This document shows positions 16,823 through 24,731 of a DNA stretch of 64,000 nt, in pieces (the first letter of the stretch is position 1; each line of letters opens with the position of its first letter). The stretch spans positions 62,001 through 126,000 of the forward strand of contig NZ_LQIK01000032.1 in the NCBI RefSeq assembly GCF_001499855.1. Direction: 5' to 3'. The notes under the pieces were generated by a model that saw only the letters and a list, made by a program, of their open reading frames with translations, did no database searches and was not told the origin of the DNA. Source of the stretch: Mycobacterium sp. GA-0227b (GTDB lineage Bacteria > Actinomycetota > Actinomycetes > Mycobacteriales > Mycobacteriaceae). The translations under genes and the position numbers were made by a program.

Positions 16823-17278
16823 TCAGCAGCAGGCAGCGTCGTCGGATGCTGCACCTCCACAGCAGATGATCTCCTCATCGCCATCGGCGCGCTGTGGGCT
16901 GGCGCCGAACGTGTCGGAGTCGGCGAGGACCGTGTAGATCTCCCACTTCTCGCCGGCCGGACCGGTGACCCACACCTTGTCCTGCTTGGCGAAGCAACAG
17001 GTGGTGCCGATTTCCTCGTCGGTGAAGAGGCCCTCGTCGGTCAGTCGGGCGATCTCGGCATGCACCGTGTCGCTGGACTCGACCTCGACGCCGAGGTGAT
17101 TGATGGTGCCGCCCTTGCCGGGGTTCTGCAGCAGGACGAGTTTCAGTGGCGGCTCCGAGACGGCGAAGTTGGCGTAGCCCTCCTTGACCTTGGCGGGTGG
17201 GGTGTCGAACAACTTCGAGTAGAAGGCGACGGCCTCGTCGAGGTCGTCGACGTTGAGAGCGAGCTGGACGCGGGACAT
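16823..17278 (-). CDS. cadI: ArsI/CadI-family VOC metalloprotein
   Basis: VOC-fold protein of 151 aa, very like mycobacterial CadI, a cadmium-inducible protein, and the ArsI C-As lyases. Visible are the MSRVQLALNVDDLDEAV start, His61 (NHLGVEV), the Cys94-Cys95 pair in GTTCCFAKQDK and Glu113 (KWEIY). The Cys-rich tail ends in CC. Position 5 is Gln where ArsI enzymes have a metal-ligand His, so lyase activity is uncertain. GGAGG eight bases before ATG 17278 fixes the start. It is the first gene of the cadI-arsR-acr3-arsC unit and divergent from the second arsR. Confidence 0.9.
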   Translation of the reverse strand: MSRVQLALNVDDLDEAVAFYSKLFDTPPAKVKEGYANFAVSEPPLKLVLLQNPGKGGTINHLGVEVESSDTVHAEIARLTDEGLFTDEEIGTTCCFAKQDKVWVTGPAGEKWEIYTVLADSDTFGASPQRADGDEEIICCGGAASDDAACC

Positions 17279-17300
17279 GATGCTTCCTCCATACCTGTGA

Positions 17301-17354
17301 GACATATATCGAAATAGCGCTGCATTCAGCATGGGCACCTTTTCGATATATGTC
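17301..17354. promoter_or_regulatory. Paired ArsR operators between cadI and the second arsR
   Basis: A 14-bp sequence at 17301-17314 (GACATATATCGAAA) is repeated as its exact inverse complement at 17341-17354, 26 bases apart, in the divergent gap. Each copy faces one promoter. The TCGATA core also occurs in the operator at 16762. Confidence 0.8.
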
Positions 17355-17378
17355 AATACTCTGTGGCAGGATGGTTGC

Positions 17379-17738
17379 ATGCCCAAGGCACTACCAGTGA
17401 TCGACATGTCCGCTCCGGTGTGCTGCGCGCCCGTGGCGGCCGGCCCGATAAGCGACGACGATGCGCTGCACGTCGCGCTGCGGCTCAAGGCCCTCGGCGA
17501 TCCGGCTCGGGTCAAGATCATGTCGTATCTGTTCAGCTCGGCTTCCGGCGAAGAGAACAGCAGCGAGCTCGCCACTGTTCTGGGCTTGACCGAGTCGACG
17601 GTGAGTCACCACATCAGCCAGCTTCGGCGGGCTGGGCTCGTCGAGTCGGAGCGTCGGGGCATGAACGTCTACCACCGGGCGCACCGCGACGCCCTCGTTG
17701 CGCTGTGCGCTGTGCTGGATCCGACCTGTTGTACATAG
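17379..17738 (+). CDS. ArsR-family metalloregulator (N-terminal CC type)
   Basis: Second repressor of the cluster, 119 aa from ATG 17379. The winged helix has TESTVSHHISQLRRAGLV. It lacks the alpha3 CxC site. Instead it has Cys15-Cys16 near the N-terminus, the place used by the Corynebacterium ArsR subtype, plus a C-terminal Cys117-Cys118 pair. An earlier in-frame start at 17331 would place the operator inside the gene and is rejected. The layout resembles Rv2640c beside cadI (recalled). Confidence 0.92.
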   Translation: MPKALPVIDMSAPVCCAPVAAGPISDDDALHVALRLKALGDPARVKIMSYLFSSASGEENSSELATVLGLTESTVSHHISQLRRAGLVESERRGMNVYHRAHRDALVALCAVLDPTCCT

Positions 17739-17765
17739 CGCGGACCACGAACGCCGAGCGCACGG

Positions 17766-17801
17766 TTACGTACGCGAAACGCCGAGAAGGCGTGTACGTA
17801 A
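17766..17801. terminator. Two-part hairpin after the second arsR
   Basis: TTACGTAC (17766-17773) pairs with GTACGTAA (17794-17801). Inside it ACGCC (17779-17783) pairs with GGCGT (17789-17793) around gagaa. It follows the arsR stop by 27 bases and probably ends that transcript. Confidence 0.5.
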
Positions 17802-17846
17802 GTGTGCACTCGCGGCGGCGGTAACGCTGTGGTGCAACGTATGTGG

Positions 17847-17919
17847 TGCCCCCACTAGGACTCGAACCTAGGACCTGCGGATTAAAAGTCCGTAGCTCTA
17901 CCAACTGAGCTATAGGGGC
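17847..17919 (-). tRNA. tRNA-Lys (anticodon TTT)
   Basis: 73-nt cloverleaf on the minus strand. Acceptor GCCCCTA pairs with TGGGGGC, the T-arm carries GGTTCGAGTCC and the discriminator is A. The anticodon loop CTTTTAA places TTT at plus-strand 17884-17886. No encoded CCA. Confidence 0.96.
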
Positions 17920-18039
17920 GCGAAGGACAGGATACTGGGTACCTCTGGTCCGCTCGTTTGAGGATTGGGGAGCCGGTACCCTAAGCTATCGAGGCTCCCA
18001 ACGTCATCGCGTTGCGAGTACCCCGGAGAGATTCGGCTG

Positions 18040-18112
18040 GCCCCCTTCGTCTAGCGGCCTAGGACGCCGCCCTTTCAAGGCGGTAGCGCGGGTTCGAATC
18101 CCGTAGGGGGTA
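18040..18112 (+). tRNA. tRNA-Glu (anticodon TTC)
   Basis: 73-nt cloverleaf. Acceptor GCCCCCT pairs with AGGGGGT (first pair G-U), the T-arm is GGTTCGAATCC and the anticodon TTC is at 18074-18076. First of a Glu-Asp-Phe run. Confidence 0.96.
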
Positions 18113-18146
18113 CACGTGACGGCCCGTACGATGGGACGCACAGCAA

Positions 18147-18220
18147 GGCCCTGTGGCGCAGTTGGTTAGCGCGCCGCCCTGTCACGGCGGAGGTCGCGGG
18201 TTCAAGTCCCGTCAGGGTCG
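18147..18220 (+). tRNA. tRNA-Asp (anticodon GTC)
   Basis: 74-nt cloverleaf. Acceptor GGCCCTG pairs with CAGGGTC, the discriminator is G as expected for Asp, and the anticodon GTC is at 18181-18183. Confidence 0.96.
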
Positions 18221-18265
18221 CCATTACGGCGAGGCATCTGGGGTTGTGCACGACCGGTGCCTTCC

Positions 18266-18339
18266 GGCCAGGTAGCTCAGTTGGTACGAGCGTCCGCCTG
18301 AAAAGCGGAAGGTCGCCGGTTCGATCCCGGCCCTGGCCA
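18266..18339 (+). tRNA. tRNA-Phe (anticodon GAA)
   Basis: 74-nt cloverleaf. Acceptor GGCCAGG pairs with CCTGGCC, the discriminator is A, the anticodon GAA is at 18300-18302 and the T-arm is GGTTCGATCCC. Confidence 0.96.
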
Positions 18340-18448
18340 CCGAACAAATAGCAATCCCTGGGCGGTTTGCCGTGCGCCCGACGAGTAGCCGTTGGTTATT
18401 GCATCGGAGACACCATGCCGACAAGTCGATCTCGCTTGGCTGTGCGCC

Positions 18449-19987
18449 CTAAGTCGTGATGGTTGAGCTGGCCGGCTTGGCCAGCTCGATCGGTCCGCGT
18501 TGCAGGAAGTTCGGCGGCGCCGGCTCCGCCCACTCTGCTTTGGTGGCCTCGAACAACCGGTCGATTTCGGCGATGTGCGCGTCGACCAGATCCCAGACGT
18601 CGGGCACCACCTCGCGGTCAACGACGACGCCGAAGTCCAACCTATCGAGATAACTCGTCACGGTGATGTTGAGGCCCAGCCCGTCGGTCACGATCGACAA
18701 CGGGAACTGGTGACACAGCTTCGCCCCGGCGAAGTACAGCGGTTGACGGGGTCCCGGAACGTTGGAGATCACCACGTTGAACGGCGGGACCACGCGGTCG
18801 GCCAGCCGCAGCCGCGACACCAGCCGCACTGCGGCGGTGGCCAGAACCGGCGGAGAGTACTGGGTGAGGTCGACAAGCTCCGCGGCCGGCACCAACTCGT
18901 GCGTCCGCTTGGCACGCTGCATCGCATCCCGGCAGCGGGCCACGCGTTGCAGCGGATCGGCGGAGTCCGTCGGCAATTCGCAGACGAGGGCCGACACCCG
19001 GTTGGTCCACGGGTCGGCCTCGTCGCCCGTCCGGATCGAAACCGGAACCATGGCCCGGAGCGGACGGTCCGGCAGAGCGTCATGAGCCAGCAGATACTCC
19101 CGTAGTGCGCCGGTGCAGATCGCCATGACGATGTCGTTGACCGTGCCGCCGGTGGCAGCTTTGAGCCGCTTGACGTTCTCCAGCGACGCGGTGCGCATCG
19201 CGAAGCGCCGGTGCGGGGTGATCGGCTTGTTCCACGGCGTCCGAGGCGCAGATGTGGAGGGCAACGAGATCTGGGGTCGCTCATTGCTGCCCAATCGGGC
19301 AATGGCCTTGACCGCGCCCCCGACTGCCGCCGCTGCGCTGCTCAGGCCACGGATTCCGGCGGTATCGGCGAGCTGACGCACGATGCGAGCCTGGACCGAC
19401 ACTGCCTTGAACGGATTACCGGCCAAGTTCACCAGGGCCCGGCGCAACAGCTCGGAGTCGCCTGGAAGCGGCTCGGATTGCCATGGCGGGCTGGGTTCGG
19501 GCGCCGGTGCGTGGGGGTCGGTGTCGAGGAGGCTTTCCAGCAGCAACTGCCCAGAGGCGCCGTCGATGGTGGCGTGGTGGTACTTACTGAGCAGCGCCCA
19601 GCGTCCATCCGCCAGACCATCGATGACGTACGCCTCCCACAGCGGCCGGCTGCGATCCATTGGCCGCGCGACGATTCGGCACGCCTGGTCGGCCAGCTGA
19701 TCGGCATAGCCCGGCCGCGCCAGCCGCAGCTCGCGGACGTGGAACTCGAGGTCGAAGTTGGGGTCGATGACCCAGTACGGACGGTCGAGCCCGAACGGGA
19801 CCTCGACTAGGCGCCGTCGCAACGGTTCGAGCTCGCCGACCAGCGAGGCGAACTTGGTGTACACGGCGGCGTACGGGTCGAAGTCGGGGTCGGGCCGTTC
19901 GAAGATCGTCACGCTGGAGACGTGGCCGTAGGTCGTCGGCGTCTCCATGTGCAGAAAGCTGGCGTCCAAGCCGCTGAGCTGCTTCAT
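18449..19987 (-). CDS. Wax ester synthase / diacylglycerol acyltransferase (WS/DGAT)
   Basis: Transfers acyl-CoA chains to diacylglycerol or fatty alcohols, making storage triacylglycerol or wax esters at the membrane. It has 512 aa. Catalytic HHxxxDG is at His137-Gly143 (HHATIDG). The start MKQLSGLDASFLHMETPT and the later NDIVMAICTGALREYL and NVVISNVPGPRQPLYFAGA stretches are family hallmarks. It lies 54 bases downstream of an SDR on the same strand, probably as an operon. Which mycobacterial Tgs subgroup it belongs to is not decided. Confidence 0.94.
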   Translation of the reverse strand: MKQLSGLDASFLHMETPTTYGHVSSVTIFERPDPDFDPYAAVYTKFASLVGELEPLRRRLVEVPFGLDRPYWVIDPNFDLEFHVRELRLARPGYADQLADQACRIVARPMDRSRPLWEAYVIDGLADGRWALLSKYHHATIDGASGQLLLESLLDTDPHAPAPEPSPPWQSEPLPGDSELLRRALVNLAGNPFKAVSVQARIVRQLADTAGIRGLSSAAAAVGGAVKAIARLGSNERPQISLPSTSAPRTPWNKPITPHRRFAMRTASLENVKRLKAATGGTVNDIVMAICTGALREYLLAHDALPDRPLRAMVPVSIRTGDEADPWTNRVSALVCELPTDSADPLQRVARCRDAMQRAKRTHELVPAAELVDLTQYSPPVLATAAVRLVSRLRLADRVVPPFNVVISNVPGPRQPLYFAGAKLCHQFPLSIVTDGLGLNITVTSYLDRLDFGVVVDREVVPDVWDLVDAHIAEIDRLFEATKAEWAEPAPPNFLQRGPIELAKPASSTITT

Positions 19988-20041
19988 TAGTAGTCCCCCT
20001 AGTGGCTGCGTGCTGTGAAATCGTTTCGCGTCGAACGCTTT

Positions 20042-20809
20042 TCAGCTGGTCGACATCCCGCCCTCGACGGGCAGCGTGATGCCGGTGACGTAACTGCTGG
20101 CATCGCTGGCCAAAAAGATCAGCGCGGCACTGAGTTCTTCGGCGTAGCCGAGCCGGCCGGTCAGGGTGCGCGGGATGACGGTGGACTCGAAGTACTCGTC
20201 GCTCAATTTGTCGGTCAGCTCGGACTTGAAGTAGCCGGGTGCGAGCGCGTTGACCCGGATTCCCCGCCGGCCCGTCCATTCCTGGGCCAGATCCATGGTG
20301 AGTCCGATCAGCCCGGCCTTGGACGAGGCGTACGCGGCCTGCGGCAGCCCGGCGGTGGTCATGCCGAGGATGCTGGTGATGTTGACGATCGAGCTGCCGG
20401 GCTGCATGACCTTGGCGCAGGCCTGCGCCATCCAAAAGCAGCCGTGCAGGTTGATGTCGATGACCGACCGGAATGCGTCGGGGGTCTCCCGGATGGCCGG
20501 CATCGCCGTGCCCACGCCGGCGTTGTTGACCAGGATGTCGACCCGCCCGAACGTCTCCATCGCGGCGTCGACCAGGGCCTGGCAGTCCTCGGGCTTCGTG
20601 ACGTCGGTACGCACTGCGACCGCCTTGCGGCCCGCCGACTCCACCAGCGCGCGGGTGCCGGCCAGCTTGTCCTCGCGCCGCGCGCCGAGCACCACATCGG
20701 CACCGGCTTCTGCGAGTGCCTGCGCGAAGGAGACACCGACACCGCTGGATGCGCCGGTGACGATCGCGACCCGGTCATCGATCCGGAAGCGGTCCAGAAC
20801 GCTCATCAC
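20042..20809 (-). CDS. Short-chain dehydrogenase/reductase
   Basis: NAD(P)-dependent oxidoreductase, 255 aa. Cofactor motif TGASSGVG (near 18-25), NNAG (near 94), catalytic Ser in ITSILG and YASSK, and a C-terminal GITLPVEGG typical of FabG-like classical SDRs. It probably forms an operon with the WS/DGAT gene, which would suggest a lipid aldehyde or alcohol substrate; this is inference. Confidence 0.9.
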   Translation of the reverse strand: MMSVLDRFRIDDRVAIVTGASSGVGVSFAQALAEAGADVVLGARREDKLAGTRALVESAGRKAVAVRTDVTKPEDCQALVDAAMETFGRVDILVNNAGVGTAMPAIRETPDAFRSVIDINLHGCFWMAQACAKVMQPGSSIVNITSILGMTTAGLPQAAYASSKAGLIGLTMDLAQEWTGRRGIRVNALAPGYFKSELTDKLSDEYFESTVIPRTLTGRLGYAEELSAALIFLASDASSYVTGITLPVEGGMSTS

Positions 20810-21036
20810 AAACTCCCCCTGTCGAAAGATTTCCCGGAATGCACCATAGCTAGATATGTTGCATAGATGCAGTGAATAGGATGAACGTCACACGCGGTGA
20901 ACGCTGGACGTCAACTGCACGCAGGGTAGATCTAAGGCGTTTCCTGGGCCTTTTGCCGCGACACCGACGTCTGCACGGTCCGCGTCGTGTGCAACGCTTG
21001 CTAGGATTTCGCGATCCTGCGTCGTACGCCGGGACG

Positions 21037-21657
21037 TTGTCAACGGCGCTCACCTACGGGAGGTGCATCATCACCGAAACGCGGCTGGCCCGGATGTTGG
21101 CCGAGGTGGACCGTCGCCCCGACGCGTTGACCGCCTTCCGCATCGCCCGGCGGTGGTTCATCGACGGCCGCCGGATCGAGATGCAGGAACTGGCCGCCGA
21201 ACTAGGAGTGAACCGAGCGACTCTCTTTCGCTGGGTCGGCGGACGAGATGAGTTGGTCGCGGAGATCATCTGGTCACTCGCCGAACCGACGCTGGCACTG
21301 GCGGCCGACGGCGCGCCCGGGCGCGGCGGGCGGCGGGTGGTGGCCATCATGGACCGGTTCGCCACAATGCTCGATGAGGCCGACTACTTCCGTGAGTTCC
21401 TGCGACGTGAACCCGAACGCGCGTTGCGAATCCTTACCACCCGCGCCAGCACGGTCCAGCAACGAATTGTCGCCGCAGTGGAAACCCTTCTGCGCGAAGA
21501 GATCACGAATGCAGGACTGCAACCTCCGTTACCGCCGAACGACCTCGCCTACTTGATTGTGCGAATCGTCGAATCGTTCCTCTACGCCGACATCATCACC
21601 GGCGACCAACCCGATATCACCAAGGCCCAGCAGGCTATCGCCGCCTTGTTGGGGTAA
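21037..21657 (+). CDS. TetR-family regulator of the P450 operon
   Basis: Transcription factor with the helix-turn-helix in MQELAAELGVNRATLFRWVGGRD and a C-terminal domain like QsdR-type regulators. The gene is 113 bases upstream of the first P450, and a 31-bp palindrome lies between, so it probably represses the P450 operon. The start is unclear. TTG 21037 is given and ATG 21094 is possible. The best ribosome site, GGGAGGTG at 21058-21065, points at an ATC codon (21070), which would be a rare start. Sequence further upstream is Arg-rich and looks non-coding. Confidence 0.85.
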   Translation: MSTALTYGRCIITETRLARMLAEVDRRPDALTAFRIARRWFIDGRRIEMQELAAELGVNRATLFRWVGGRDELVAEIIWSLAEPTLALAADGAPGRGGRRVVAIMDRFATMLDEADYFREFLRREPERALRILTTRASTVQQRIVAAVETLLREEITNAGLQPPLPPNDLAYLIVRIVESFLYADIITGDQPDITKAQQAIAALLG

Positions 21658-21736
21658 GACGGCGCGGCCGGTGGCTGAACCTCGCGTGGAGCCGCATCTT
21701 CACAGGCCGGCGCGATCGAGAACGGCAGGGTCTAGA

Positions 21737-21767
21737 ACTTATGCAGTACCGGCGGTACTGTATAAGT
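21737..21767. promoter_or_regulatory. 31-bp operator palindrome before the first P450
   Basis: ACTTATGCAGTACC (21737-21750), ggc, then GGTACTGTATAAGT (21754-21767): 13 of 14 arm positions pair. It ends two bases before the P450 GTG start, so the transcript is probably leaderless or nearly so. GTACC/GGTAC half-sites recur before the second P450. Likely TetR operator. Confidence 0.7.
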
Positions 21768-21769
21768 TC

Positions 21770-23266
21770 GTGGGCGTCAACGCAGAACTTCATCCGCCGA
21801 GCTGGGCCCCCACCTTTGTCCGCTGGCAGCACACGCAGATCGGCTGGCTCAGGTCCTGGCAGCTGACGTTCAAGGGGCTGTGGGCGGGATACCGCCACAC
21901 CATCTTCGACTACGCCTCGCAGCTGCCGGGCCAGGACGACATCGTGGTGGCTCGAGCGCCGCTGGCCAAGTTCGTCGTCGTCCGCAATCCAGACATCGCC
22001 CGCCACGTCCTGGTCTCCAATCAGGACAACTACGCGAAGAACGCCGAATACGATCTTCTCGCAGTGGCTTTCGGCCGTGGCCTAGTCACCGACCTCAACG
22101 ATGAGCAGTGGCAACGCAATCGCCGATTGGTGCAGCCGATCTTCGCGAAGCGACAGGTCGACACTCTCGCCCCACAGATGACCGCCGCGGCAGTGGCCGC
22201 CGCCGAGCGGTGGCATCGCCATGCCGCCACTGGCCAGCCCCTCGACATTGCGGCCGAGATGAACTACATCACCATGGACGTCATCGCCCGCACCATGTTC
22301 GGCATCGAGCTGAGCGGTCGGCTCGCCGAACAAATGCGGATCGACTTCTCCAGGCTGCTCACGCTTTTCGGCTACGGGTTCATCGGCGCAGCGGCGCGGC
22401 CGTGGCGCCGGCTCAGCGACCGCGTGGGCTCACCGCGGCTCGCCATCAAGGCGCTACGCGTCGGCGCCTCGGTCACCGCTCCACGCACCATGCGCGGGCT
22501 GCGCCGCATCGAGCGGTTCATCGACGGACTGATCGCCGAGTATCGCAGTGGACGCATCGACCGCACCGACAATCTGCTGGCGCTGCTGATTGCCGCCCAG
22601 GATCCCGAAACGGGTTACCGCTACAGCGATGTGGAGATCCGCGACGAGCTGATGACGTTCCTCGGCGCGGGCTTCGAAACCACTGCGGCCGCCCTGGCTT
22701 GGACCTGGTATCTGCTGTCTCAGAACCCGCAGGCACGAAGCCGGCTCGGCCGTGAGCTCGACGAGGTACTCGCCGGCCGCGAGCCCACCGCCGACGACGT
22801 CGACAACTTGCCGTGGACCCAGGCGGTGGTTGCGGAGGCAATGCGCAGGTATCCGCCGATCATGGGGCTGGGCAGGGTGGCCAAGTCCGACGACGTCCTC
22901 GGCGACTACCCGATCAAGCGCGGCACCAACGTCGCGATCCTCATCCACGGCGTGCACCACAACGACCGGGTATGGGAGGACCCGCAGAACTTCCACCCGG
23001 GGCGCTTCTTGAAAGAGAACCTCGACCCGCACCAGCGTCGCGCTCACATCCCGTTCGGCGCCGGCAAGCGGATGTGCGTCGCCTCGGGCTTCGCCACCCT
23101 GGAGGCGAACCTCTTGGTGGCGACTTTGGCGCAGCGATTCGAGCTCGTCCTCGTCCCCGGCCAGCGACTGCGCCGCGAACTCACCTTCACCGGCGGTCCG
23201 GACGGGCCCCTGATGATGTCACTTCGGCCGCGGGCGCACGCGGACTTGCGCCCCGCCAGGGGGTGA
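21770..23266 (+). CDS. Cytochrome P450 (first of the operon)
   Basis: Haem monooxygenase of 498 aa from GTG 21770. Visible are the I-helix GAGFETT, ExxR as EAMRR, the PIKRGTNVAI and NFHPGRF segments, and the haem-binding loop IPFGAGKRMCVA with the Cys ligand about 75 residues from the C-terminus. The length and N-terminal region resemble eukaryote-like class P450s rather than the short soluble CYP125/142 types. Upstream in-frame codons cross the operator palindrome and are rejected. Electron partners are not encoded nearby. Substrate unknown. Confidence 0.92.
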   Translation: MGVNAELHPPSWAPTFVRWQHTQIGWLRSWQLTFKGLWAGYRHTIFDYASQLPGQDDIVVARAPLAKFVVVRNPDIARHVLVSNQDNYAKNAEYDLLAVAFGRGLVTDLNDEQWQRNRRLVQPIFAKRQVDTLAPQMTAAAVAAAERWHRHAATGQPLDIAAEMNYITMDVIARTMFGIELSGRLAEQMRIDFSRLLTLFGYGFIGAAARPWRRLSDRVGSPRLAIKALRVGASVTAPRTMRGLRRIERFIDGLIAEYRSGRIDRTDNLLALLIAAQDPETGYRYSDVEIRDELMTFLGAGFETTAAALAWTWYLLSQNPQARSRLGRELDEVLAGREPTADDVDNLPWTQAVVAEAMRRYPPIMGLGRVAKSDDVLGDYPIKRGTNVAILIHGVHHNDRVWEDPQNFHPGRFLKENLDPHQRRAHIPFGAGKRMCVASGFATLEANLLVATLAQRFELVLVPGQRLRRELTFTGGPDGPLMMSLRPRAHADLRPARG

Positions 23267-23309
23267 CGCCGCGCCGGGCGCTACGGGGAGCCGCCCCCTT
23301 GTCTTCTCC

Positions 23310-23348
23310 GGTACCACCACGTACCGTACATCGGTACCTTGGTGTACC
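23310..23348. promoter_or_regulatory. Tandem GGTAC-N6-GTACC palindromes before the second P450
   Basis: GGTACCACCACGTACC (23310-23325) and GGTACCTTGGTGTACC (23333-23348) are each a GGTAC-N6-GTACC palindrome, centred 23 bp apart, between the two P450 genes and 24 bases before the ATG at 23373. Probably an internal regulated promoter bound by the same TetR. Confidence 0.65.
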
Positions 23349-23372
23349 ACCGCGCAGTAGGAAAGGCGGCTC

Positions 23373-24731
23373 ATGGCCGAAGCGACGACGGACCCCGTGC
23401 GGCTCCCGCCCGGGCCTCGGCTCCCCAAGGCGGCGGTCGGACTGGCATTCCTGACCGCCCGGCACAGGGCGATCGTGGCGCTCGGCCGCAAGTACGGTGG
23501 TGCGTTCAGCGTCGAACTGCCGGTCTTTGGCCCCGCACTCGTGATCAGCGAGCGAAGCCTCATCAAGGAACTGTTCACCTCGAACAGTGACCTGGTTGCC
23601 AGGGCATCCAACCTCGGGCAGGTGCTGGGACCGGGGTCGACGTTCAGCCTCGACGGCGACGAGCATCGCGAACGGCGAAAACTGCTCGTGCCTCCGTTCC
23701 ACGGCAAGCGGATGGTCGGTTACGAGGCGATCGTCGAGGAAGAGGTGATGCGCGAGATCGCCACATGGCCCGAGGGCCACGAGTTCGAAACGTTGGAGCC
23801 GATGATGCGCATCACGCTCAACGCGATCCTGCGCACGGTCTTCGGTGCCGAGGGCGGCGCTCTCGACGAGCTGCGCGAACTGCTGCCGCCGATGGTGCCG
23901 CTGGCGTCCCGAATGGCCCTGCTACCCAAGGCGCTGCGGCGCGATGTCGGGCCGTGGAGTCCGTGGGGCCGGGTGCAGCGCGCTCGGCGGCACTACGACG
24001 AGATCATCGCGACGCTCATCTCCGAGGCGCGCGCCGACCCCGAATTCGAACACCGCACCGACATCCTCGCCCTGCTGTTGCAGGCCCGCTACGAGGACGG
24101 TTCGCCGATCTCCGACGGTCACGTCGCCGACGAACTGCTCACGCTGCTGGCCGCCGGGCACGAGACGACCGCGACCACGCTGGCGTGGGCGGTCGAACGG
24201 CTGCGCCGACATCCAAGGCTGCTGTCGCGGCTGACCGCCGAAGTCGACGCCGGCGGCACCGAGTTGACCCAGGCCGCGGTGTGGGAGGTGCAGCGGACAA
24301 GACCCGTCGTCGAGGCGACGATCAGGGTCACCCGTGGTCGGCTTCGGCTGGGCGAGTGGGTGGTTCCGAAGGGCCACACCGTCATCGCCAGCATCGGGAT
24401 GTCTCACGAGTCCCCGCAGAACTTCACCGATCCCGCCGTGTTCAACCCGGACCGGTTCCTCGGGGCCAACCCCGACACCCACACCTGGATTCCCTACGGC
24501 GGGGGCATCCGCCGGTGTATCGGTGCCGCGTTCGCGAACATGGAAATGAACGTCACATTGCGAACCCTGTTGCGCGAGTTCGAGTTCGGCACGACATATG
24601 AACCGGGGGAGCGTCGGCGGTCACGCGGGGTCGCCACCGCGCCTGCCCGCGGTGGCCGCGCCGTCGTGTTCCGGCGGCCGACGGCGACCCGGATGACTTC
24701 GAAGAGCGATGAACAGCGGGTGTCGGCGTGA
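23373..24731 (+). CDS. Cytochrome P450 (second of the operon)
   Basis: Haem monooxygenase of 452 aa. Proline-rich start (VRLPPGPRLPKAA), I-helix LAAGHETT, ExxR as EVQR within AVWEVQRTRP, and haem loop PYGGGIRRCIGAAF with the Cys ligand. The layout resembles the mycobacterial CYP135/CYP138 group, from memory. It overlaps the hydrolase by four bases (GTGA). Paired with the first P450, it suggests two oxidation steps on one substrate or on related substrates. Confidence 0.92.
   Translation: MAEATTDPVRLPPGPRLPKAAVGLAFLTARHRAIVALGRKYGGAFSVELPVFGPALVISERSLIKELFTSNSDLVARASNLGQVLGPGSTFSLDGDEHRERRKLLVPPFHGKRMVGYEAIVEEEVMREIATWPEGHEFETLEPMMRITLNAILRTVFGAEGGALDELRELLPPMVPLASRMALLPKALRRDVGPWSPWGRVQRARRHYDEIIATLISEARADPEFEHRTDILALLLQARYEDGSPISDGHVADELLTLLAAGHETTATTLAWAVERLRRHPRLLSRLTAEVDAGGTELTQAAVWEVQRTRPVVEATIRVTRGRLRLGEWVVPKGHTVIASIGMSHESPQNFTDPAVFNPDRFLGANPDTHTWIPYGGGIRRCIGAAFANMEMNVTLRTLLREFEFGTTYEPGERRRSRGVATAPARGGRAVVFRRPTATRMTSKSDEQRVSA

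Noticed and set aside
20860..20871. 12-bp palindrome TGCATAGATGCA upstream of the SDR gene as an operator
   Set aside because: Short and without a second copy nearby; too weak to call.
20872..21036. Arg-rich extension of the TetR regulator upstream of 21037
   Set aside because: Low-complexity basic peptide without a ribosome site; it precedes the expected TetR N-terminus.
21557..21769. N-terminal extension of the first P450
   Set aside because: It would overlap the TetR gene in another frame and run through the 31-bp operator palindrome; the P450 sequence begins only at GTG 21770.
23373..24731. Second P450 seemed to lack the universal ExxR motif in the segment VVEATIR
   Set aside because: The motif is present slightly earlier as EVQR in AVWEVQRTRP, with the normal spacing to the haem loop.
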